A stretch of 64,000 bases of DNA from Bacteroidota bacterium (lineage in GTDB: Bacteria > Bacteroidota > Bacteroidia > UBA4408): NCBI GenBank assembly GCA_963169745.1, contig CAUJCU010000010.1, positions 1 to 64,000 of the forward strand, in the 5' to 3' direction. Below the pieces are notes generated by a model. The model was not told the origin of the DNA and made no database searches. It saw nothing but the letters and a program-made list of their open reading frames with translations. This document shows positions 27,934 to 36,343 of the stretch, piece after piece; positions within the stretch are counted from its first letter, which is position 1, and each line of letters begins with the position of its first letter. The translations under genes were made by a program, and so were the position numbers.

Positions 27934-28737
27934 TTGACAGCAAATAATTTTAACCCTAATAATTTTTGGGAGCATCGTTTAACCAAAGTTAAAGGGCTCG
28001 AAGGAGTAGGTTACTCAAAACTTGGGCAGCCATTTAATAATTGGGGTTATAAAGTGCGTAAAAAGGCCTTTTTAAATGTAATTCAGGATTTGCATTTTGA
28101 TTTTAAGAATGCCGATGTGTTAGATATTGGCTCCGGAACGGGGTTTTATATAGCCTTGTGGAACGCTCTGAAAGCACAAAAAGTAAGTGGTGTTGATATT
28201 ACTGAGGTTGCAGTAAATAATCTTAAATCTAAATTTCCTGAGAGTGATTTTTTGCAGCTTGATATTGGAGCTGACATAGAAGCATACATACCTCAATTAG
28301 GTAAAAAAGATTTTATTTCGGCTATGGATGTACTTTTCCATATTGTGGACGATAAGCGATTTGAGAAAGCCCTTATGAATATTGCTGCCTTACTTAAAAA
28401 GGGGGGCTATTTTATTTATTCCGATAACTTTTTAAAAGACCAAACAAGGCGAACGCAACATCAGGTTTCACATACCCAAGAGCATTTGTATTACTTGTTT
28501 GAGAAAGCCGGTTTTGAATTGGTGCAGCATAAACCTTTTATGGTGTTAAGCAATTACCCTGTAGATAGTAAGAATAAACTCCTTCATGCTTATTGGTTTG
28601 TTTTAGAAAACACATTAGCCCTAATAAAACCTTTGGGTCACTTATTCGGAGCTTTGTTATATCCTATTGAAGTAGCGTTGTTGAAAGCCATAAAGGACAG
28701 TCCCAGCACAGAAATAGTGTTACTTAGAAAAATTTAA
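27934..28737 (+). CDS. SAM-dependent methyltransferase with TTG start
   Basis: Class I methyltransferase: VLDIGSGTGFYIALW near residue 62, SGVDITEVAVNNLKSKFP, then the core strand and KKGGYFIYSDNFLKD. A Phe/Trp-rich N-terminus (NNFNPNNFWEHRL) precedes the core. Translation starts with TTG at 27934; the stretch before it is A-rich (TAAAAAATAAAA) as in many Bacteroidota leaders, and there is no in-frame ATG ahead of the conserved core. The substrate is unknown, perhaps a sugar, as it closes the FkbM-flippase unit. Convergent with aroA, 6 nt apart. Confidence 0.83.
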   Translation: MTANNFNPNNFWEHRLTKVKGLEGVGYSKLGQPFNNWGYKVRKKAFLNVIQDLHFDFKNADVLDIGSGTGFYIALWNALKAQKVSGVDITEVAVNNLKSKFPESDFLQLDIGADIEAYIPQLGKKDFISAMDVLFHIVDDKRFEKALMNIAALLKKGGYFIYSDNFLKDQTRRTQHQVSHTQEHLYYLFEKAGFELVQHKPFMVLSNYPVDSKNKLLHAYWFVLENTLALIKPLGHLFGALLYPIEVALLKAIKDSPSTEIVLLRKI

Positions 28738-28743
28738 GACATC

Positions 28744-30009
28744 TTATTTTTGCTCTACTCGAAAGCCTGCCTGAGTTAAGTGATCCCAAAATTCAGGATA
28801 AGACTTTGAAACCACATCACCTTTCTCAATTTTTATTTCATCAAAAATCAAAGCGCATAGCGAGGCTGCCATAGCCATTCGGTGGTCCTTATAGGTTTTA
28901 AAAAATACATCCGGTTTTAAACGGGCATTTGTGCATGAAACAAAAAAGCTATCATAATCATAAAGTGTACTTGAGCTTCCAATATTGGCTGTTTCTTGTA
29001 TTAAAGCATGAATTCGATTACTCTCTTTTTCGTGTAAAGTCGAAGCCCCGTTTATCTGTATGTACCGGCTCAAACAACAATTTAAAAAAACAAAAGTTTG
29101 CACCAAATCAGGCTCATTCTTAAAATCATACCCGGCAAGAAATCCCCTGTTTTGCTTTTTTATTAAACGCACACCATCAGAGGCAAAAGAAGAGCTTACC
29201 CCATAAAGTGTGAATAATTGGGCAATAATGCTGTCGCCCTGAATACTGTTTTGTCGTAATCCTTTAAGCGTAATTTCCGGTGCTTTTGAAAGTGCAGCAA
29301 AAGCATACCAATAGGACGCTGCTGTCCAGTCAGATTCAACTTCATAATAGGGAAAGGAATATTGATAAGGCACTGGTTTTATAATAATAATGTTATTTTC
29401 AAATTGCACTTGAGCCCCAAACTCCTGCATTAGCTTTACACTTAATTCAATATACGATTTAGAAATAATTTCACCTTCAAGTTCTATGGTTAAACCATCT
29501 GTAAAATAAGGAGCAATTAACATAAGAGCACTTATAAACTGACTGCTGATATGGGCCTTGAGTTTAACTTGGCCCCCTTTTAATTTTTTTCCATGAATGT
29601 ACAACGGGCCATTCCCTTGTGAAGTAGCCGCTTTAATATCGGCTCCCAAACTTATTAAGGATTCTGCCAAAGGCCAAATGGGGCGCTCCATAAGCCGTTC
29701 ACTACCAACAAGTTCAAATTTACCAGGAACATGGCTGAGAAGTGCCGTTAAAAACCGATAGGAAGTGCCGGCTTCGCCAACATCAATGCGAGTATAAGGG
29801 GCATCTTCGGCTATGCTACCAGTACTTTGTTTAAGCGCATTTAATGCCCTAACTAAATGACGAGTGTCATCACAACTGCTGAGATGCCGAATTTCAAAAC
29901 TTCGCTTCATCATGTATTGTATGAGCAGCAAGCGGTTGCTTATACTCTTTGAAGCAGGTAAGTGAATAATACCTTTAACCGTTTTTTTTTTATTTGATAA
30001 AATAATCAT
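28744..30009 (-). CDS. aroA: 3-phosphoshikimate 1-carboxyvinyltransferase (EPSP synthase)
   Basis: Sixth step of the shikimate pathway: shikimate-3-phosphate plus phosphoenolpyruvate to EPSP. The N-terminal PASKSISNRLLL binds the shikimate phosphate, DVGEAGTSYRFLTALL is the motif near residue 80 lining the PEP site, and YKDHRMAMAASLCAL is the C-terminal EPSP-synthase signature. I start it at the ATG at 30009; a TTG five codons earlier is in frame but unneeded. The conserved LPGSQSKSSQ-type loop of glyphosate-sensitive enzymes is not evident in its usual wording, so the class cannot be judged by eye. Single gene, divergent from the M23 peptidase. Confidence 0.95.
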   Translation of the reverse strand: MIILSNKKKTVKGIIHLPASKSISNRLLLIQYMMKRSFEIRHLSSCDDTRHLVRALNALKQSTGSIAEDAPYTRIDVGEAGTSYRFLTALLSHVPGKFELVGSERLMERPIWPLAESLISLGADIKAATSQGNGPLYIHGKKLKGGQVKLKAHISSQFISALMLIAPYFTDGLTIELEGEIISKSYIELSVKLMQEFGAQVQFENNIIIIKPVPYQYSFPYYEVESDWTAASYWYAFAALSKAPEITLKGLRQNSIQGDSIIAQLFTLYGVSSSFASDGVRLIKKQNRGFLAGYDFKNEPDLVQTFVFLNCCLSRYIQINGASTLHEKESNRIHALIQETANIGSSSTLYDYDSFFVSCTNARLKPDVFFKTYKDHRMAMAASLCALIFDEIKIEKGDVVSKSYPEFWDHLTQAGFRVEQK

Positions 30010-30112
30010 AGCATCAACAAGCAAAGTTTAGCCTTTTTGCTAATTTTATTAAAAATTTCATTGTTGATTAACACAAATTAACTCTATTTAACCAATATTA
30101 GAACCTTGATTT

Positions 30113-30143
30113 TTTGTGCATGAGGCTGAAATTTATAAGTTCG
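30113..30143 (+). promoter_or_regulatory. Bacteroidetes-type promoter for the M23/LysM peptidase
   Basis: TTTG at 30113-30116 and TAAGTTCG at 30136-30143 are separated by exactly 19 nt, matching the -33/-7 pattern with one change (TTCG for TTTG). Start of transcription would be near 30148, giving a leader of about 55 nt. Confidence 0.6.
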
Positions 30144-30203
30144 CAGCACTTAATATTTTTCTATGTAATAAACTGCTTTTAATAAGCGAGATAAATTCAA
30201 TAA

Positions 30204-31151
30204 ATGACTCATAAAAAAAGTACATTTCTAATCCTATTTTTTACTTCGTTAAGTTTAAGCATTGTTGCTGCAACAGATCACAAGCCCGAAGGAAAAGAAT
30301 CCCATAAAACAACCGTTTCTAAAGACACACTCGCTATTAAACCCTATAATCAGGCTGTTTTTGATGTGCCGGTTATTGAAAGCTTTGACGATATTGACAA
30401 TATTGATTATAGTAATACGGAAGATTTAAGCGCTTTTGACCCCACATTTGATTACTATGGTATATGGGATACGATTAGCGTTAACCCTTATAAAATTGAT
30501 TTAACTCAAAAAAACGACACCACAGTATTGACTTTAAATGATCACTACCAGTGTGATTATATGCATCCGTTTGATGGAAAAGTAACCTCTCGTTTTGGCC
30601 CAAGAGGCCGGTCACGTCATCATTATGGTATTGATATTGACTTGGAAACAGGCGACAGTGTTCGTTGCGCTTTTGAAGGAACGGTACGTATCTCACGCAA
30701 AAGTTCTACGTTTGGATATGTAGTTATGGTGCGTCATAAAAATGGATTAGAAACTATTTATGCACACTTATCAAAACTATTAGTAAATATTGGCGATCAT
30801 GTGGAGCCAGGTGACATACTCGGACTAGGAGGAAATTCAGGACGCTCACGCGGGAGTCATTTGCATTTTGAGGTACGCTATAAAGGCATGGCTTTAAATC
30901 CTGAAATGGTCATCAATTTTGAGAAAGGAACCTTGTTGGCTGATGCAATTTCAATTGATAAAAATAGTTTTTCGTATGTGAAAGATTATTCCAAATACAA
31001 AGGTAAGTCACATTACTACAAAGTTAGGAAAGGCGATACTTTAGGAAAAATTGCCCAACGACAAGCAACTACAGTTAACAAGTTGTGCAAATTGAATAAA
31101 ATTTCTAAAACATCAATACTACGACCGGGACAAAGATTACGGCTCATGTAG
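30204..31151 (+). CDS. Periplasmic M23 (LytM) metallopeptidase with LysM domain
   Basis: Signal peptide followed by an Asp-rich linker. The peptidase domain (about residues 118-235) has the two zinc motifs: HHYGIDID (H-x3-D) and SRGSHLHFEVRY (HxH), with GPRGRSRHH and YAHLSKL between. It should cut peptide cross-links in peptidoglycan or activate an amidase. A C-terminal LysM (YYKVRKGDTLGKIAQRQ and RPGQRLRLM) binds the glycan strands. The usual order is LysM first, so the C-terminal LysM is a small variation. Monocistronic with its own promoter; the next gene is convergent. Confidence 0.93.
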   Translation: MTHKKSTFLILFFTSLSLSIVAATDHKPEGKESHKTTVSKDTLAIKPYNQAVFDVPVIESFDDIDNIDYSNTEDLSAFDPTFDYYGIWDTISVNPYKIDLTQKNDTTVLTLNDHYQCDYMHPFDGKVTSRFGPRGRSRHHYGIDIDLETGDSVRCAFEGTVRISRKSSTFGYVVMVRHKNGLETIYAHLSKLLVNIGDHVEPGDILGLGGNSGRSRGSHLHFEVRYKGMALNPEMVINFEKGTLLADAISIDKNSFSYVKDYSKYKGKSHYYKVRKGDTLGKIAQRQATTVNKLCKLNKISKTSILRPGQRLRLM

Positions 31152-31210
31152 TAAAGCAAATACGTATTAGCTCAGCAGGAGATATACTTCAAAAAATTAA
31201 ATATAGTATT

Positions 31211-31930
31211 TTAGAGTAACTCTAAGTACTTTCCTCTTAAAATGGGTATTACTTGTGTTTTATCTAAAGTTAAACAATATTTAATATCTTCTTTTAAACC
31301 CATAGCAGACAGGCGTTCTTTGTGCGATGAGTAATTCAAAAACTTATATGGGTTTTGGTGTGCCTCCTGATAAAGATATTTAGTAGCAAGTGCTCCATCT
31401 AATAATTTATAGCTTTCATTTTTATTGAGCATTTCTGTTGCAGCACCTGCAAATAGGGTGTCTTCTAAATTGAACTTATTTTTCCATCCACTGCACAAAA
31501 GCAACACCGATTTTTGTTGCTTTATAAGCCACTCACACAAGGCAGTAATATTTAAAAAGCAGCCTATAACCACTGCATGAGCTGTTTTTGCAGCTTCAAT
31601 AGCCTGAGTTCCATTAGTAGTTGTTATGACAATGGTTTCTCCTTTAACTTTGTCGTTCATATAGTGAAAAGGAGAGTTCCCAAAATCAAAGCCATCAATA
31701 GCTATCGCATTACGCTCGGCACCAACTAAAAAACCTTTGTCTTTATATGTTTTAGCTTCTTCAACTGTAGCAACTGGAATCATTCTTTTAACACCGTATT
31801 GAAAAGCGGTGCATATAGCTGATGTTGCTCGTAAAACATCAATAACAACTACAATCTGATTTTCTTTTTCATAAACCGGATATAAGTAAGGTGAAAAACA
31901 AACGTCAATGGTTAACTTTGATGCGTCCAA
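31211..31930 (-). CDS. comB: 2-phosphosulfolactate phosphatase family protein (ComB), TTG start
   Basis: A 239-residue protein of the ComB family, marked by VVVIDVLRATSAICTAFQYG near the start, GAERNAIAIDGFDFGNSP, and VITTTNGTQAIEAA. In methanogens the enzyme dephosphorylates 2-phosphosulfolactate to sulfolactate en route to coenzyme M; in bacteria it is linked to sulfolactate metabolism. The frame is closed upstream by a TAG at 31946 and its only plausible initiator is TTG at 31930. It follows gcvT by 11 nt in the same direction, so the two are an operon. Neither ComA nor ComC genes are visible here. Confidence 0.87.
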   Translation of the reverse strand: MDASKLTIDVCFSPYLYPVYEKENQIVVVIDVLRATSAICTAFQYGVKRMIPVATVEEAKTYKDKGFLVGAERNAIAIDGFDFGNSPFHYMNDKVKGETIVITTTNGTQAIEAAKTAHAVVIGCFLNITALCEWLIKQQKSVLLLCSGWKNKFNLEDTLFAGAATEMLNKNESYKLLDGALATKYLYQEAHQNPYKFLNYSSHKERLSAMGLKEDIKYCLTLDKTQVIPILRGKYLELL

Positions 31931-31941
31931 AGTGTTTAGGG

Positions 31942-33030
31942 TTAACTATTTTTGTAAAATGGCAGTTTAACTACTTGGGCCTTTAAAAAGCGATCACGAA
32001 CTTTAATAAAAAGTTCGGTTCCTGATTTTGAGAATGAAGTCGATACATAACCCATGCCAATTCCTTTTTGCAAGCTTGGCGATTGTGTCCCTGATGTAAC
32101 TTTTCCAATGATGTTTCCCGAGGCATCACAAATTTCGTAATCGTGACGTGGAATTCCTTTATCAATCATTTCAAAACCCACAAGTTTTTGAGGAACGCCA
32201 TTTTCTTTTTGTGCCAGCAAGCTTTTATGATTGGTAAACTCTTTTGTGAATTTAGTAATCCAGCCAAACCCGGCCGCAATAGGCGATGTGGTATCATTTA
32301 TATCATTTCCGTATAAACAAAACCCCATTTCCAAACGAAGTGTGTCTCGTGCACCCAAACCAATAGGTTTTATTCCAAACGAAGCTCCCGATTCAAAAAC
32401 AGCATTCCATATAGAAATTGCATGTTCATTTTCAAAATATACTTCAAACCCCCCGGCTCCGGTATAACCTGTAGCCGAAATTAATACATTATCAATACCG
32501 CAAAATTTCCCTTTTTTAAAGGTGTAATATGCCATGTCTTTCAAGTTAATGTCCGTAAGACTTTGCAGAGCTTCGGCAGCTTTAGGCCCTTGAATTGCCA
32601 ATAGCGATGTTTTTTCGCTAATATTGTGCATTTCCACACCCTGGTTATTTTGTAAACTTATCCAATTCCAGTCTTTTTCAATATTAGAGGCATTTACAAC
32701 CAACATATAACTATCGGCTGTTAGTCGATATACCAACAAATCATCAATAATACCACCTTGTTCGTTAGGAAAACAACTGTATTGTATTTTCCCATCGGTA
32801 AGCAACGAGGCATCATTGCTTGTAACACGCTGAATTAAATCAAGAGCTCCCGGACCTTTTATGATAAACTCACCCATGTGCGACACATCAAAAACTCCCA
32901 CGGCTTGGCGCACGGTTTCATGTTCGGCATTTATACCTTGGTATGAAATAGGCATATTGTATCCTGCAAAAGGAGCCATTTTTGCATTTAGCTGGATGTG
33001 AATAGGAGTAAGGGAAGTATTTTTAATCAT
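31942..33030 (-). CDS. gcvT: Aminomethyltransferase, glycine cleavage T protein
   Basis: The tetrahydrofolate-dependent T protein of the glycine cleavage system: it releases ammonia and forms methylene-THF from the aminomethylated H protein. Landmarks are [49 protein letters not shown] and the C-terminal [21 protein letters not shown]. Length 362 is usual. Genes for the P, H and L proteins are not in the window; glyA, which interconverts serine and glycine, lies 6 kb away on the same strand but not in the same unit. First gene of an apparent two-gene operon with comB. Confidence 0.95.
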   Translation of the reverse strand: MIKNTSLTPIHIQLNAKMAPFAGYNMPISYQGINAEHETVRQAVGVFDVSHMGEFIIKGPGALDLIQRVTSNDASLLTDGKIQYSCFPNEQGGIIDDLLVYRLTADSYMLVVNASNIEKDWNWISLQNNQGVEMHNISEKTSLLAIQGPKAAEALQSLTDINLKDMAYYTFKKGKFCGIDNVLISATGYTGAGGFEVYFENEHAISIWNAVFESGASFGIKPIGLGARDTLRLEMGFCLYGNDINDTTSPIAAGFGWITKFTKEFTNHKSLLAQKENGVPQKLVGFEMIDKGIPRHDYEICDASGNIIGKVTSGTQSPSLQKGIGMGYVSTSFSKSGTELFIKVRDRFLKAQVVKLPFYKNS

Positions 33031-33101
33031 GTTTCAAATAAATTTTTTGAGTGTGCAAGTTGTTATTTTTTTGTGAATTAATCTACATTAGGTATAAAAA
33101 A

Positions 33102-34172
33102 TTAGCTGAAAAGTGAAAGAAAATTTTCACTATTGGAAATTACCGAGTAATGATCCACTATTTTTTTTCGTGTGTTTTTTGAAATCTCTATAAGTAAATC
33201 ATGATTGTTAATTAGTTTTTCGATAGCAGTTTTCCAATCATGAGCATGGGTACATATATAACCATTTATCCCGTCATCCACAATTTGTACATTAACGCCT
33301 ACAGGCGAAACTAAAGCCGGTATTCCTAAAGCCATGTATTGAAGGGCTTTAAAACCACATTTTCCTTGCGCCCAAGGGTCGTCCTTTAAGGGCATTATCC
33401 CAATGCTGAAGTTTAATAAATCACTAATTTCACGATCTTTATTCCACTGAATAAACTTAAACGAGCGTAACTCCAAATCCGGAGGAATATCAGATATCAC
33501 TTGAAGCTCAAAATCATACTTTTGTTCAAGCTCTTTCAAAACGGGTACTAAATCATATAAATATCGGGTTGTACTGTGGCTCCCGGTCCAGCCTATTACA
33601 AATTTTTTTTTATTCGGCTGGCTTATTTGGTTATGATAGTTCTCCGTATCAATGGTGGTAGGATTATATACCACTTGTGTATTGTATTGCTTTGCAAATT
33701 GGCATAAATAGGCGTTTCCACAAGAAACTTTATATGCCCATTTACATATAACCCGACTGTTTGAGTACCATTTCAAAAAGGAGAAAAAACGATTGTTATT
33801 TGAGAAATTAGGCAACCAGATGGCATCATCAAAATCATAAATTATTTTTTTACGCAGTACTTTGGCAATTAAAAATTCAATTAAAGGAGGGCCTAAAGGA
33901 GCTGCTTCACGATGAATAAACACATAATCAAACTTCCTGATTTTTGGCAGCAGAATTAACCGCCCCATATAGCCGCGCATTATTTGCAAAAATTTTAAGA
34001 AAAAATTTCCGGGCTTATAAAGTATTTCCCAAGCTTGTGGACTTAAATACGAGTAAGTTTCAATATAATGCCCCTGCTGCTTAAGTAAGTTCAAATACTG
34101 AACAAACCTAAAACGCTGACTGGGAGCTTCATATAAAGGATAAGGAAACAAAAACAAAACTGATGTTTTCAC
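33102..34172 (-). CDS. Glycosyltransferase, GT4-like, GTG start
   Basis: A GT-B protein of 356 residues. The N-terminal domain starts TSVLFLFPYPLYEAPSQRFRF; the linker and donor region have IGWTGSHSTTRYLYDLVPVL, and the E-x7-E equivalent is replaced by CGFKALQYMALGIPALVSPVG. The initiator is GTG at 34172, with the hydrophobic first strand directly behind it. It is an isolated gene between gcvT and pyrR; the glycan it serves is unknown. Confidence 0.85.
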   Translation of the reverse strand: MKTSVLFLFPYPLYEAPSQRFRFVQYLNLLKQQGHYIETYSYLSPQAWEILYKPGNFFLKFLQIMRGYMGRLILLPKIRKFDYVFIHREAAPLGPPLIEFLIAKVLRKKIIYDFDDAIWLPNFSNNNRFFSFLKWYSNSRVICKWAYKVSCGNAYLCQFAKQYNTQVVYNPTTIDTENYHNQISQPNKKKFVIGWTGSHSTTRYLYDLVPVLKELEQKYDFELQVISDIPPDLELRSFKFIQWNKDREISDLLNFSIGIMPLKDDPWAQGKCGFKALQYMALGIPALVSPVGVNVQIVDDGINGYICTHAHDWKTAIEKLINNHDLLIEISKNTRKKIVDHYSVISNSENFLSLFS

Positions 34173-34377
34173 TGCAATCTTAATTTATCTTCTTTAAAGA
34201 ATGAACATAGGCAAATAAAGGAATTTTTTTTCAGTTAGAGTTTATTGAATTAATTAAGACCTTTCTCAGACTCTAAATACCAGTTATTTTCTATATATAG
34301 AACAAAGACTTGTTGTGCGTTACTCTTTTTAAATTAAAGATTTTTAAACAAGCTTATTACCACAAAACAAAAATTAA

Positions 34378-34385
34378 TACTTTTG
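34378..34385 (+). promoter_or_regulatory. -7 promoter element for pyrR-pyrB
   Basis: TACTTTTG exactly matches TAnnTTTG and lies 18 nt before the pyrR ATG, giving a leader of about 15 nt. The -33 box is poor (CTTA where TTTG is expected). The short leader leaves no room for a PyrR-type attenuator. Confidence 0.5.
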
Positions 34386-34403
34386 CTCTTAATCTATTTG
34401 ATT

Positions 34404-34955
34404 ATGGATAATCATTTGCAGCTGCTAAATTCCGAATCGTTTAATTATACCATAAAACGCTTGTGCTATGAGCTCATTGAAAATTACAACGATTTTGCAA
34501 ACACAATAATTATTGGCGTGCAGCCTCGTGGGGTGCTACTCAGTTCACGCATTTGCAACGAACTAAGCCAAATTACCGGAATTAATACGTTAAAACACGG
34601 TCAATTAGATATTACTTTTTATCGCGATGATTTTAGAAAACGAGAGGTGCCATTAGTCCCTAATCGTACCCACATTGATTTTATTATTGAAGGGAAAAAG
34701 GTAATACTTATTGATGATGTTTTATATACGGGCAGAACTATAAGAGCCGGATTAGACGCTATGCTGGCCTTTGGGAGGCCTGAAAAGGTTGAATTAATGG
34801 TACTAATTGACAGAAGATATAGCCGCGATTTACCCATACAGCCTGATTATATTGGTAAAGTAGTGGACACAATAAATAGTGATAATGTTAAAGTAAAATG
34901 GCATGAAACGGATGGGGTAGATGAAGTGTTAATGATAACTGAAAATAAAAAATAA
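34404..34955 (+). CDS. pyrR: PyrR-like bifunctional uracil phosphoribosyltransferase / pyrimidine regulator
   Basis: A type I phosphoribosyltransferase with the 13-residue PRPP loop VILIDDVLYTGRTIRAGLDA near residue 98 and IIIGVQPRGVLLSSRI early on. It converts uracil and PRPP to UMP; in Bacillus it also binds pyr mRNA. No PyrR-binding RNA element is seen upstream here, so an RNA-regulatory role is not supported. I use ATG 34404; a TTG seven codons earlier overlaps the promoter. It is one base from pyrB, so the two form an operon. Confidence 0.93.
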   Translation: MDNHLQLLNSESFNYTIKRLCYELIENYNDFANTIIIGVQPRGVLLSSRICNELSQITGINTLKHGQLDITFYRDDFRKREVPLVPNRTHIDFIIEGKKVILIDDVLYTGRTIRAGLDAMLAFGRPEKVELMVLIDRRYSRDLPIQPDYIGKVVDTINSDNVKVKWHETDGVDEVLMITENKK

Positions 34956-34956
34956 T

Positions 34957-35886
34957 ATGAGCGCTCTTAGTGTTAAACATTTATTAGGAATTAAAGAAAT
35001 GAACACGCAAGATATAGAGCTTATTTTTAAAACTGCCGATACTTTTAAAGAAGTCATAAATCGCCCCATAAAAAAAACTCCCTCACTGCGTGATATAACT
35101 ATTGCCAATCTGTTTTTCGAAAATTCTACCCGCACAAAACTATCTTTTGAATTAGCCGAAAAAAGACTCTCTGCCGATATTCTAAGTTTTGCGGCATCTT
35201 CATCATCGGTAAGTAAAGGAGAAACCTTAATTGATACGGTAAATAACATTATTGCCATGAAAGTGGATATGGTGGTTATGCGCCACCCTTATGCCGGGGC
35301 AGCTAAATTTTTATCTAAACATATTGATGCTACTATTGTGAACGCAGGTGACGGAGCTCACGAGCACCCAACACAGGCATTGCTCGATACCTTCTCAATT
35401 CGCGAAAAGCTCGGAGATTTAAAAGGATGCAAAGTAGCCATTATAGGAGATATTTTACATAGCCGTGTGGCTTTAAGCAATATTTTTTGCCTTCAAAAAG
35501 TAGGTGCCGAAGTTACGGTTTGCGGCCCCCCAACTTTAATTCCAAAATATATTCATGAATTGGGTGTGAAAGTAGAAACCAATTTGATTAAAACATTAGA
35601 GTGGTGCGATGTGGCTAATATGCTTCGTATCCAGTTAGAGCGTCAGGATATTAAATATTTTCCAAGTATTCGTGAGTATGTAATGCTCTATGGTTTGAAT
35701 AAAGAAATTTTAGATAAACTCCGTAAACAAATTATTATAATGCATCCAGGCCCAATTAATAGAGGAGTTGAAATAACAAGTGATGTGGCCGACAGTAGCC
35801 AGTCGCTAATATTGCAACAAGTAGAAAATGGGGTGGCTATTAGAATGGCGGTATTATACCTGTTAGCAACTCATTTAAAAAACTAA
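34957..35886 (+). CDS. pyrB: Aspartate carbamoyltransferase, catalytic subunit
   Basis: Makes N-carbamoyl-aspartate in pyrimidine synthesis. Carbamoyl-phosphate binding is shown by FFENSTRTKLSFELAEKRL near residue 50, the aspartate side by HPTQALLDTFSI and MHPGPINRGVEI. At 309 residues it is the standard catalytic chain. No regulatory subunit (pyrI) follows; the next gene is a STAS protein with its own promoter, so this enzyme may be a catalytic trimer alone or work with another partner. Co-transcribed with pyrR. Confidence 0.96.
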   Translation: MSALSVKHLLGIKEMNTQDIELIFKTADTFKEVINRPIKKTPSLRDITIANLFFENSTRTKLSFELAEKRLSADILSFAASSSSVSKGETLIDTVNNIIAMKVDMVVMRHPYAGAAKFLSKHIDATIVNAGDGAHEHPTQALLDTFSIREKLGDLKGCKVAIIGDILHSRVALSNIFCLQKVGAEVTVCGPPTLIPKYIHELGVKVETNLIKTLEWCDVANMLRIQLERQDIKYFPSIREYVMLYGLNKEILDKLRKQIIIMHPGPINRGVEITSDVADSSQSLILQQVENGVAIRMAVLYLLATHLKN

Positions 35887-35899
35887 GAAGAATGAAAAG

Positions 35900-35929
35900 T
35901 TGTTTTTGACTAAAGAATTATTATTTTTG
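35900..35929 (+). promoter_or_regulatory. Bacteroidetes-type promoter for the STAS protein
   Basis: TTG at 35900-35902, a 19-nt spacer, and TATTTTTG at 35922-35929 fit the -33/-7 consensus very well. Transcription would begin near 35933, 17 nt before the ATG at 35950. Confidence 0.65.
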
Positions 35930-35949
35930 TAGAATACAAACCCAACAAA

Positions 35950-36303
35950 ATGAACTTTCAGATTACCAAAAATGACAGATTTGCGCTGATAGAAGTAAAG
36001 GTAGATAAGCTCGACAATACTGTTTCCCCGCATTTAAAATCACAATTAGTAGTTCTTAATGCTGATGGTATTAAAAATATTATTATGGATTTGCAGGATA
36101 CAAAGTACTGCGATAGTAGTGGCCTTAGTGCTATTTTGGTAGCTAATCGTTTGTGCCGAAACAGTGGTGGGGCACTTTCCCTTTATAATATTCAGGAACC
36201 TATCAAAAAGTTAATTACAATTTCGCAACTTGACTCTATCTTAAATATTGCCACCAATTTGAAAGAAGCAGAGGAGCTGCTTACATACAATGCACCGGAT
36301 TAA
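35950..36303 (+). CDS. STAS-domain protein (anti-anti-sigma factor-like)
   Basis: A single 117-residue STAS domain. The phosphorylation-site motif CDSSGLSAIL places the candidate serine at residue 56 or 57, preceded by the strand IIMDLQDT. In Firmicutes such proteins release sigma factors from kinase anti-sigma factors. No kinase, phosphatase or sigma gene lies nearby, so its partners are unknown; in Bacteroidota, STAS proteins may serve other signalling. It has its own promoter and is followed by a T9SS protein. Confidence 0.88.
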   Translation: MNFQITKNDRFALIEVKVDKLDNTVSPHLKSQLVVLNADGIKNIIMDLQDTKYCDSSGLSAILVANRLCRNSGGALSLYNIQEPIKKLITISQLDSILNIATNLKEAEELLTYNAPD

Positions 36304-36343
36304 CTTATAATGCTATTTATTCATTACTAATTAAAAAAATACT

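Noticed and set aside
34173-34403. Possible PyrR-dependent attenuator before pyrR
   Set aside because: The promoter lies only about 18 nt before the ATG and no PyrR-binding loop or terminator is present; an AGAGTTT/AGACTCT pairing near 34235 is too weak.
34929-35258. 109-residue minus-strand ORF across pyrB
   Set aside because: Antisense of a highly conserved enzyme; the product shows no recognisable features.
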